In this document: positions 57,022 to 64,000 of the stretch, one piece after another
How the letters are laid out: each line of letters begins with the position of its first letter
Numbering within the stretch: the stretch's first letter is position 1
Source of the DNA: Prodigiosinella confusarubida
Lineage (GTDB): Bacteria > Pseudomonadota > Gammaproteobacteria > Enterobacterales > Enterobacteriaceae
Length of the DNA stretch: 64,000 nt
Assembly: GCF_002847015.1 (NCBI RefSeq)
Contig: NZ_CP025085.1
Coordinates: forward strand, 2,046,001 to 2,110,000
Direction of reading: 5' to 3'
Made by a program: the position numbers and the translations under genes
Notes under the pieces: model-generated
The model's database searches: none
What the model saw: only the letters and a program-made list of their open reading frames with translations
What the model was told of the DNA's origin: nothing

Positions 57022-57465
57022 TTAGAATTGCTGAACTACTTCCAGTATCGTGTCTTTATCTTTCGCTATTTTTAATTTCTTTACGGTTTCCTCATCGCAG
57101 AATATTTTTGCCAGACTGGCAATCATATCAATATGTGAGTGGCTATCTACGGCGGCCAGACCAAATATAATATAAACTGGATCATTATCTTCACTGCCAA
57201 ACTCGACACCTTCAGAGATAATAACCAGAGAAAGTGCGGTTCTTATTACCCCGTCTTCTGGTCTGGCATGTGGCATAGCAATACCTTCGCCGAGAACATA
57301 ATAAGGGCCGATTTCGTCATGCATCGTATAAATAGCCTGAAGATAGCGTTCTTCAATCGCTGCTTGAGCGATTAATGGTTGCATGGCTAAGGCCACTGCG
57401 CTTCGCCAGTCTTCTGTTTTATTAATGATGCTAATGTTACTTTCATTAATCCAGTCAGTTAACAT
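57022..57465 (-). CDS. PTS EIIA component, mannitol/fructose type
   Basis: A 147-residue protein with the phosphorylated His66 in EGIAMPHARPEDGVIRTALS and a second conserved patch VDSHSHIDMIASLAKIF. This is the EIIA-2 fold used with UlaA-type permeases. AAGGGA precedes the ATG. Confidence 0.92.
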   Translation of the reverse strand: MLTDWINESNISIINKTEDWRSAVALAMQPLIAQAAIEERYLQAIYTMHDEIGPYYVLGEGIAMPHARPEDGVIRTALSLVIISEGVEFGSEDNDPVYIIFGLAAVDSHSHIDMIASLAKIFCDEETVKKLKIAKDKDTILEVVQQF

Positions 57466-57711
57466 AATATCCCTTCTTGATGAATTGGAATTTATTGCAG
57501 TATGATGTTTCCTGAAAGTAAAAACTGTGATCTATCTTTTCCTATCTGTTATTTTCAAAAAAATAAAAATAGTCAGTAAAGAATGAAAAATAATGTCTTA
57601 TAGAAATAGTGGTTATTTATTCTTTTATCATGACGAAATCCTTATCAGGAAAGATAATATTATTTAATAATGTTAATTTTCACCGTGCCATTATTAATGG
57701 GATTTAAATTT

Positions 57712-58374
57712 TCATACATTCGTCATCCTGAAATCTATTGGCATCGGTTCTGAAAGCGACTTGACTACCCAGTCATTAATGCTATCCATGTCTATCGGTT
57801 GATCTTGATCCACCGAATAGACCGGGCCAAAACGCATCGGCGTCGCTTTTTCGGCAAGCGCGATCAATTCTGGTATGTATTCAGCACCAGGATGCCCGGG
57901 CAAACGTTGATTGAGCCGTGCCGCATAGCGTTGTTCCGCCAGATTGCCAGAAATATGACACCAGATTTCCACCATGTTGGTGACACCCGCCTGCACCAGG
58001 TATGTTTTCAGTACGTCTTTCGGTTGAAAACCAAACCAGGCATCGATGATAAAAGTGCTGCCATTGGGTGCTCCGGCCACAATAGACCAGATGACTTGAT
58101 AGCTCGCCTGACCCAGTAGGCGATTAAACCGGCGATCCACACCTTCAATGCGCTGAAGAAAAGGGTTTTTAATGCCATCCAGCGAGAGCTGAAGCCAGCC
58201 TGTCCGTTCAGAAAGTGCCACGGCAAGACGACTTTTCCCCGATGCGGGAATACCGTTGACCAGGATAACCCGCTTACCCGCGGCACGGTTAGTCGACTCA
58301 GGTTGTGATACCTGCGTATCAGAATGGTAGTGAGCCCTGGATTCAACATCAGACACTGCACTTTTCTCCGTCAT
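57712..58374 (-). CDS. P-loop kinase-like protein in the sugar operon
   Basis: A 220-residue NTP-binding protein. Walker A NGIPASGKSRLA (Gly41-Ser48), a likely acceptor/Walker B region GSTFIIDAWFGFQPKDV, and a lid AEQRYAARLNQRLPGHPG, a layout seen in AAA_33/shikimate- or gluconate-kinase-like enzymes. The first 30 residues are low-complexity. It sits where lactose-type tagatose operons carry a PfkB-type 6-phosphate kinase (LacC), so it may make the bisphosphate for the aldolase; this is inference. It starts 17 bases after the aldolase. Confidence 0.75.
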   Translation of the reverse strand: MTEKSAVSDVESRAHYHSDTQVSQPESTNRAAGKRVILVNGIPASGKSRLAVALSERTGWLQLSLDGIKNPFLQRIEGVDRRFNRLLGQASYQVIWSIVAGAPNGSTFIIDAWFGFQPKDVLKTYLVQAGVTNMVEIWCHISGNLAEQRYAARLNQRLPGHPGAEYIPELIALAEKATPMRFGPVYSVDQDQPIDMDSINDWVVKSLSEPMPIDFRMTNV

Positions 58375-58391
58375 TTTTCACCTGTCCGGCC

Positions 58392-59297
58392 TTATTTAGC
58401 GGCGTGGTAATATTGTTGAATAACTGCCTGAATCTCGTTCAGACGCGGAATGGCCAGCGTTTCCAGTCTTTCCCTGGTAGATGTTCTGTCCAGCGAAATA
58501 CAGTCTTTCCACAGTGAGCGACCGGCAATCACACCGGAAGCCCCTTTGCTCATGGCATCGGCGACCTGTGTAAGGAACGTTGCGTGATCAACGCCTGCTG
58601 ACAGTACCGCCCAAGGCACATCGCCGGCGAGTTTGGTGATCTCTTCGCACGCGTGTCGTGATCCCGGGTAGGGTAGTTTGAGCACCTTGGCACCACAATC
58701 AAGACAAATTTTGGTTCCTTCATAGATCAACGATGGCACTTTTTCTTTATAGGCTTCGTCGGTTTCGCTTTCGAGTTTATAGGTCAGGAACTCAACGACC
58801 AGCAATAAATCTTCGCGGGCAAAATCTTCAATGCAGTGGTGCAGGATTGCTATATTATGCTGATTGGCTGCTGGGTGATCGGCGCGTAGATAAACCATAA
58901 TTTTACCTCCGGTTGCGCCTAGCTCACGTACTCGACGGGCAGTTATTTTCGGCACCAGTCTGGAGAGGCGATAGCCTTCCTGGGATACATCCCATCCTGA
59001 CGCATCCAGACCAATCAGCAGCGCGGTATCTCGGGCGATAATACCGTCGTCGACCAATTGTGGTACGGCGCATACGGCATCGACCAGAACACAGGACGCT
59101 TTGCTGGCCAGATACCTGGTGATGTCCGCTTTAATTATCCCCAACTCACGTTCAGAGATCCTGGCCTGTTGCTGAGGATCGCTCGACAACAGGCTGCGCA
59201 TGGCACCGCGCTGATCACAGGCGATGACCATCATCGCACCATCGTTACCGCAGATTTGCTGATAACTGCGTAATTCTGAAGTGGACATTTTTGACAT
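58392..59297 (-). CDS. LacD/YihT-type class I aldolase
   Basis: A 301-residue TIM-barrel Schiff-base aldolase. GAMMVIACDQRGAMRSLL at the N-terminus, the probable Schiff-base Lys207 in CGAKVLKLPYPG and the phosphate-binding end GASGVIAGRSLWKD are typical. Relatives cleave tagatose 1,6-bisphosphate (LacD) or 6-deoxy-6-sulfofructose 1-phosphate (YihT). The start at 59297 has AAAGGAGA seven bases upstream. It is the first gene of the six-gene operon. Confidence 0.87.
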   Translation of the reverse strand: MSKMSTSELRSYQQICGNDGAMMVIACDQRGAMRSLLSSDPQQQARISERELGIIKADITRYLASKASCVLVDAVCAVPQLVDDGIIARDTALLIGLDASGWDVSQEGYRLSRLVPKITARRVRELGATGGKIMVYLRADHPAANQHNIAILHHCIEDFAREDLLLVVEFLTYKLESETDEAYKEKVPSLIYEGTKICLDCGAKVLKLPYPGSRHACEEITKLAGDVPWAVLSAGVDHATFLTQVADAMSKGASGVIAGRSLWKDCISLDRTSTRERLETLAIPRLNEIQAVIQQYYHAAK

Positions 59298-59530
59298 ATG
59301 TTTCTCCTTTGCGTGAAATTTATTGCATGTAAAAAATCTCTCTGACTGACGTGTAGTGATCTCCATTTTCTCTGGTTCCAGCAGGATTAAAACCGCTCAA
59401 TGCGCCGGTATATAAGGGTTTTTTCGCCCTAAGTGCATTGCATTCTCTTGGGCGCTGCGCAATAATTACCCTATCAACGAAATGAGTGTAATACATTGCT
59501 GAAAGGAATTTCAAGCTGAAAGAGCCAATT

Positions 59531-60469
59531 TTGCAAGAAGTTGCAGCTACGCGCGCTATGATGCATATGGTGGCGAAGCTGCATTACGAGTCAGACATGT
59601 CTCAAAAGGAGATTGCCCAGAAATTGGACGTCTCTACCGCAACGATTTCTCGGTTGCTTAACAAAGCGCGTGCGGCGGGCATTGTTCGCATTGAAGTCAT
59701 TGAGTTGTCTTCACCGGAAAATATGACCGCCGATCTGATTCAACGATTGGGGCTGAAGCAGGCATTTGTGGTGGATGCTCCGCCTAACAATGTGCTGGGT
59801 TCACTGAGCACTCCCCTGGCTTCGATTCTGCAGCAGGCCGGACTGGGTGCTGGCTCGGTGCTGGGAATTGGCTGGGGTCGGGCAATCAGAGAAGTGACAC
59901 TGGCCGGACTACCAAGATTACCGGGAGTGCTGACCGTTGCACTGAACGGCGGTATGCAACAGGCGGCACCACATTTCCAGATAACCGAATTTGTCCGGCG
60001 CGCCGCTGAGCAGATGGAAGGCACGCCGTATTTTCTGCACGCGCCTTATATTTCTTCTGCTGAACTTCGTGATGCTTTTCTCAGTGATGCCAGTGTGCAG
60101 GAAATTATTTCACTGTGGGATCGTCTTGATGTCGCCATTGTTGGTGTGGGGTTAACCCATGCGCCGAAGCCGAGTGAATCCACGACTGCGACACCTGGCG
60201 AGCAGGCGTTGAGTCAGGCCGCTGGCGATGTGTTGCGCCACTATGTGACCGAGTCTGGTGAGATTCTGCATTGGGAAGGCGAGGAGAGAATGATTGCGGC
60301 ATCGCCTGAACAGTTACGCCGTACACCGCTGACTATCGGTGTGGCGGCGACACCAGAAAAAGCCGCCGGGATTATCGGTGCGGTGCGTTCGGGGATGATT
60401 AACTCGCTGGTAACGGATGTCAATACCGCCCAGGCGATCCTGGAGAGACTGCCGGTGAATGGACTGTAG
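59531..60469 (+). CDS. SorC-family sugar-responsive regulator
   Basis: A 312-residue regulator. The N-terminal helix-turn-helix is MSQKEIAQKLDVSTATISRLLNKARAAGIVRIEV; the sugar-phosphate-binding domain has VLGIGWGRAIREVTLAG, TVALNGGMQQAAPHFQ and DVAIVGVGLTHAP. The start is a TTG at 59531; a CTG at 59516 with AAAGGAA upstream is an alternative. It is divergent from the PTS operon and very likely controls it. Confidence 0.87.
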   Translation: MQEVAATRAMMHMVAKLHYESDMSQKEIAQKLDVSTATISRLLNKARAAGIVRIEVIELSSPENMTADLIQRLGLKQAFVVDAPPNNVLGSLSTPLASILQQAGLGAGSVLGIGWGRAIREVTLAGLPRLPGVLTVALNGGMQQAAPHFQITEFVRRAAEQMEGTPYFLHAPYISSAELRDAFLSDASVQEIISLWDRLDVAIVGVGLTHAPKPSESTTATPGEQALSQAAGDVLRHYVTESGEILHWEGEERMIAASPEQLRRTPLTIGVAATPEKAAGIIGAVRSGMINSLVTDVNTAQAILERLPVNGL

Positions 60470-60642
60470 AACGCACGTCCCGGTAGTAAAACACGTCAGC
60501 CGGTACTACTCCTGGGCGGGTTTATGGTGGCACAGTGACGGTGAGCGATTCGTCTATTCCTACTTTTGCTCCATTTATTTTTTATTCCGGGAAAGCGTTT
60601 GTCGCTTTAGTGTCCACCGAACATATCCTGTGATAATAACGC

Positions 60643-60684
60643 AAAGTGGTTGTTACCCGGCGTAAACGGAGTAACAGCCACTTT
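60643..60684. terminator. 14-bp inverted repeat after the citrate synthase paralogue
   Basis: AAAGTGGTTGTTAC and GTAACAGCCACTTT pair over 14 positions (one G-T) around a 14-base loop. It is placed 16 bases beyond the stop of the leftward gene. Confidence 0.55.
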
Positions 60685-60699
60685 CCGTGCTGGACGTAT

Positions 60700-62001
60700 T
60701 CAAGCGTGTGAAACGCTGTCTGTACTACGACGGGACATATAGTCACGCGGCCCTTCTCCCACATACAACTGACGTGGACGATAAATATTCAGTGGCTCGC
60801 TGTGCATCTCGTTCCAGTGCGTCACCCAACCTAACGTCCGTCCGACAGCAGTGACCACGGTAAACATGGTTGAAGGTAATCCCATTGCCTTTAGAATAAC
60901 CGCCGTATAGAAATCGACACTGGGGTACAGGCCATTGTCAATGAAGAATGGGTTGCTCATCGCCACATTTTCCAGCGCCATTGCTACCTGTAGCAAGCTG
61001 TCCTCCATACCCAGTTCTTTCAGAACCCGATGACAGGTATCCCTCAGGATAGCTGCGCGGGGATCGAAGTGTTGATATAACGAGTTACCAAAACCCAGGC
61101 GGCGGAACACGTCAGGATGCAACATGGCCCGGTTCAAAAACTCAGGGATCTGATCCTCGGTTTGGATCTCTTCCAGCATCTGCATGCAAGCCTCACTCGC
61201 ACCACCGTGTGATGATCCCCACATCGACGCCAGACCTGCCGCAATACAGGCGAAAGGGTTAGCCCCTGAGGAGCCGGCAGCTCGTACCGTCATGGTGGAA
61301 GGGCACTGACCATGATCGGCATGCAAGATTAGAATCTGATCCATTGCATGCTCCAGTACGGGATGGATCTCGTATGGTTCAGCCTGCACTGCGAACAACA
61401 TATGCAGAAAGTTGCCAGCGTAAGACAAGTTGTTGCGCGGGTAGTTAGCCGGTTGTTCGATGGCATATTTGTAGCTCATGGCTGCCAGTGTCGGCATTTT
61501 TGACAGCAGCCTGACTTCCGCCAGTTTTCGGTGATCCGGATCATCCACGTCCAGCACATCATGATAGAACGCCGCCAGCGCGCCCACCAACGCGCACATT
61601 AATGCCATGGGATGAGAATCGCGACGAAAGCCGCTACACATCCGTGCCATCTGTTCGTTCACCAGCGTATGGCGCGTGATGGTTTGTCTGAAATCCTGAT
61701 ACTCCGCTTCAGTGGGCGGTTCGCCATACAAAAGGATGTAACTCATTTCCAGAAAGTCACATTGACTCGCCAGTTGAGCCACCGGGAATCCCCGATGTAG
61801 CAGAATACTGTTATCGGTGTCGATATAACTGATGGCGGACTTACAACCTGCGGTATTGTTAAACCCTGGATCGAAGCTACATAACCCTTGTTTTTCCAGA
61901 GGCCGGATATCTACTCCAGCGCGTCCCAGCGTCCCGGAAAGCAAATCCAGTGAAATATCATCATGTTCGTCCAGCGAAAGTGTTACTTGTTGTTGCGTCA
62001 T
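60700..62001 (-). CDS. Citrate synthase paralogue with a substituted active-site histidine
   Basis: A 433-residue type II citrate synthase homologue, co-linear with E. coli GltA (for example FYHDVLDVDDPDHRKLAEVR, KMPTLAAMSYKYAIEQP, RAAGSSGANPFACIAAG). His265 (WGSSHGGAS) and Asp363 (SVDFYTAVI) match catalytic His264 and Asp362, and Arg388 and the RPRQLY segment are kept. The loop GFGHRVY of all canonical enzymes is GFGNSLY: His305 equivalent is Asn306 and the next Arg is Ser. The start at 62001 has AGGAAG upstream. It is alone, not with sdh/suc genes, so it is probably not the main gltA. It could be an altered-specificity or regulatory paralogue. Confidence 0.85.
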   Translation of the reverse strand: MTQQQVTLSLDEHDDISLDLLSGTLGRAGVDIRPLEKQGLCSFDPGFNNTAGCKSAISYIDTDNSILLHRGFPVAQLASQCDFLEMSYILLYGEPPTEAEYQDFRQTITRHTLVNEQMARMCSGFRRDSHPMALMCALVGALAAFYHDVLDVDDPDHRKLAEVRLLSKMPTLAAMSYKYAIEQPANYPRNNLSYAGNFLHMLFAVQAEPYEIHPVLEHAMDQILILHADHGQCPSTMTVRAAGSSGANPFACIAAGLASMWGSSHGGASEACMQMLEEIQTEDQIPEFLNRAMLHPDVFRRLGFGNSLYQHFDPRAAILRDTCHRVLKELGMEDSLLQVAMALENVAMSNPFFIDNGLYPSVDFYTAVILKAMGLPSTMFTVVTAVGRTLGWVTHWNEMHSEPLNIYRPRQLYVGEGPRDYMSRRSTDSVSHA

Positions 62002-63370
62002 AAATATGATCTTCCTGACTGCAAGATGAGAAAATGGCGATGAGACGCGTCGCTCTGTCCGACAGGTCTGCGTCGATGCCGCCTGGCGGTGTTTCTCCAG
62101 GCAGGCTTTCCACAATAGCGACCTACTAGCGGTGATTCTTTGATGTAAATGAAGAAAAAGGAGGTAAACGCGATATGCACCCATCTCTACTTCACACTGA
62201 GATGAATACTCCCACTCCGATGATAAGTTAATGTCTGAACCATCAAATCTAACAGATCCTCGCCGGGGGCAGAGGCGCTAATACGAATCCCTGACTATTC
62301 CAGTATGGAGAGGAACGGCGCCAACGGCCAGAAATAGTAACGGGATCTTGCCGACGTTGTCGGCTGAACTGAATCAAGAATAGAATCTGTTCATCACCTG
62401 CCATGTTTTCTAAACTTATATCATATTAACTTATGCTGTTTTTCTTCGCTTAGTCCATGTGGGATATTTACGCGCATTGTATGTAATAATATATCGTTAC
62501 ATATTCTTGGTCCTTTTTTAATATAAGTCGTGGAGTTTTGTTCATCACTTTTTATGATGAAACATTGATGTGTTATTTATTAAGATTAATAAGTCATTCT
62601 ACTTAATGTTACACATTTCTCTGGAATATTTTGGCTGCACGATCCTAAAACTACATGTCATGACACCTGATAGTGGATGAGCTGTTCGCTGAAAGATTTA
62701 TTTTGGCTAAGCTAATACATTAAATAGTGGAATTAATTTCTAATGTTATTACATGGCGTCATATCAGTTTTGAGCGGCTACGACATCATGCAATAAGTAT
62801 TTTGACATGAGGAGTACGGCTCAACGTGTAAAAGAGCATTTTTTGCGTAGATGTTAGTAGTTGTCGGGTCAAATTTGTTGCAAGTAAAAATTATAAAGAT
62901 TATCAACTATAATTTTTTTTTACTTAATCTGGCATTAATTGCTAAATAATTAAATTAAACAGAATTATATTCTACATATGTAGGCGTATTTTTTCTATAC
63001 GACACGGAATAAGAAATATCTTACATATGTATGAAAAGGTTAATTAGTTATTAAAAAAATCGTAAAGGACAGGGCTTCCCGTAAATTCTAATAAGATAAT
63101 TCTTGGCAAAAAAAATATAAAACCGATCAATAAATGGTTATTTATAGCTTAGATCTATTGATCTGGTATTTACGATCGGCAAAAACGATTGGAATCATTT
63201 TCTCAAGGTAATATTCTTTCCCTGAGAATTATTAGAGTTATTAGTTTCCCGGGGTTGTTTAAAGTTATAAGAAAAGTAACTATTCTTTAAAAGATTTATT
63301 CTGTTACTTTGAAAGTGATGTTCTTTATCCTGATTTTAATAGGTCAATAATAGATGTGAAGAGGTGCTCG
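62002..63370. other. 1.37-kb AT-rich gap before the LuxR-type gene
   Basis: No open frame is supported. 62400-63360 is very AT-rich, a common sign of horizontally acquired or H-NS-bound DNA. It carries two TACATATGTA palindromes (62973-62982 and 63022-63031), an RcsAB-box-like site (63010-63023) and a hairpin around 63200-63230 (TTCTCAAGG and CCCTGAGAA). Confidence 0.55.
63010..63023. promoter_or_regulatory. RcsAB-box-like palindrome
   Basis: TAAGAAATATCTTA resembles the RcsAB box (TaAGaat-ttCttA). It lies about 350 bases before an RcsA-like gene. Known rcsA genes are autoregulated through such a box. Function here is inference. Confidence 0.35.
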
Positions 63371-63979
63371 ATGCCAAGAGTAGTAATATGGAGTGAATGC
63401 CACTACACAGAACAGGGATTAAAACTGTTGCTATTAAGACGGATGGCATTTATTAGAGAGGTTGCCTCTATTCAATTCAATCCAAAGATTGAGTTGAATA
63501 CTAAAGACTATCTCATCATTAATTTAACAGGTAGTAACTTCACTAGATGCCTGGATTTTCTTAAGGAAAATGAAGAGGCTATAGATTGGGGAAGAGTCAT
63601 AATTTTGTCATCTGAAATAGATGCCTTTATCATTGAGCTGGTTTTGATCAAGAAATTTAAATTCATATGTGTGTCTAAAAATATCTCTGAGATAGAAGAA
63701 TTGTGCGAACAGTTCATTCTTAATAAGAGTGTTGAAACAGCTGAGTATAAATTAAATGTTACAAATATGGAAAGGAAGGTCTTGATTATGCTGATGTCAG
63801 GGCTCTCAACTATTCAGATTTCTTATATGTTAAAGCTCAGCTTTAAAACAGTCAGTCATCATAAGTGTAACTTCCTTAAAAAGATCGGTGTAGAGAAAAC
63901 ATCAGCTCTTAATTTTTGGTATCATCACCGAATATGTAATAAAAAAAAACAATGCAAAAAAGTCATTGAATATGCTTGA
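63371..63979 (+). CDS. LuxR-type regulator, RcsA-like
   Basis: A 202-residue protein. The C-terminal helix-turn-helix (about 131-190) reads NMERKVLIMLMSGLSTIQIS followed by FKTVSHHKCNFLKKIGV; the TIQIS and KTVSxHK elements are shared with RcsA. The N-terminal domain (VVIWSECHYTEQGLKLLLL) resembles the RcsA/EcpR pseudo-receiver start and lacks a phospho-acceptor pattern. The tail is Lys-rich. The ATG at 63371 is chosen over a GTG at 63356 because GAGG lies seven bases before it. Codon use is AT-rich compared with neighbours, suggesting transfer. It is not proven to be the true rcsA. Confidence 0.8.
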   Translation: MPRVVIWSECHYTEQGLKLLLLRRMAFIREVASIQFNPKIELNTKDYLIINLTGSNFTRCLDFLKENEEAIDWGRVIILSSEIDAFIIELVLIKKFKFICVSKNISEIEELCEQFILNKSVETAEYKLNVTNMERKVLIMLMSGLSTIQISYMLKLSFKTVSHHKCNFLKKIGVEKTSALNFWYHHRICNKKKQCKKVIEYA

Positions 63980-64000
63980 TAGGGTATTCAATCCAAGCTT

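Noticed and set aside
1-64000. CRISPR arrays, prophage or complete insertion sequences
   Set aside because: No regularly spaced direct repeats, no cas, integrase, capsid or transposase genes were seen.

Overview
The window is chromosomal DNA of a gamma-proteobacterium of the order Enterobacterales, most likely family Pectobacteriaceae (Dickeya, Pectobacterium, Brenneria or close kin). The family is inferred from protein similarity and from E. coli gene-order blocks joined in a non-E. coli arrangement; the genus cannot be fixed from sequence reading alone.

Layout. 1-4149: start of an mdtAB efflux operon, nupC and an aldo/keto reductase. 4345-15713: the conserved block ompA-sulA-tfoX-yccS-yccF-helD-mgsA-yccU-hspQ-acyP-tusE-yccA ending at tRNA-Ser(UGA), with a clear LexA box at sulA. 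15714-19246: an accessory insert beside the tRNA holding a caspase-like protease translationally coupled to an alpha/beta hydrolase. 19374-25619: a cysteine hydrolase, a DUF4186 protein, a UspF-like protein, ybiI, yfgG and the ppk-ppx polyphosphate operon. 26110-37022: an XRE regulator, sdaC-sdaB, purE-purK with a PurR box, lpxH, ppiB, a DoxX protein, cysS, ybcJ and folD.

37303-53705 is a histidine-derivative catabolic region: hutG-hutI leftward, hutF-hutD rightward, a polar amino-acid ABC transporter, a HutH-family lyase, a hutC remnant, a second ABC transporter of the taurine/nitrate type, a GldA-family dehydrogenase, an M20 amidohydrolase and an MFS exporter. Three things stand out. The HutH homologue precisely lacks the Ala-Ser-Gly triad that forms the MIO cofactor. 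No urocanase gene is present. The hutC regulator has lost its DNA-binding domain, although five HutC-type operators remain in front of the transcription units. Together these suggest a lyase acting on something other than free histidine, possibly a histidine betaine (hercynine or ergothioneine type), feeding the lower hut pathway.

53706-60469 holds two ERIC elements' worth of repeats (one here, one near cysS), a stand-alone cystatin-like protein, and a six-gene leftward sugar PTS operon (aldolase, P-loop kinase, EIIA, EIIB, EIIC, TPR-like protein) with a divergent SorC-type regulator. 60700-63979 holds a citrate synthase paralogue in which a catalytic histidine is asparagine, a long AT-rich gap, and an RcsA-like LuxR-type regulator.

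Best candidates for undescribed biology: the MIO-less HutH-like lyase with its hut cluster, the caspase/hydrolase pair next to tRNA-Ser, the altered citrate synthase, and the cystatin-like gene.
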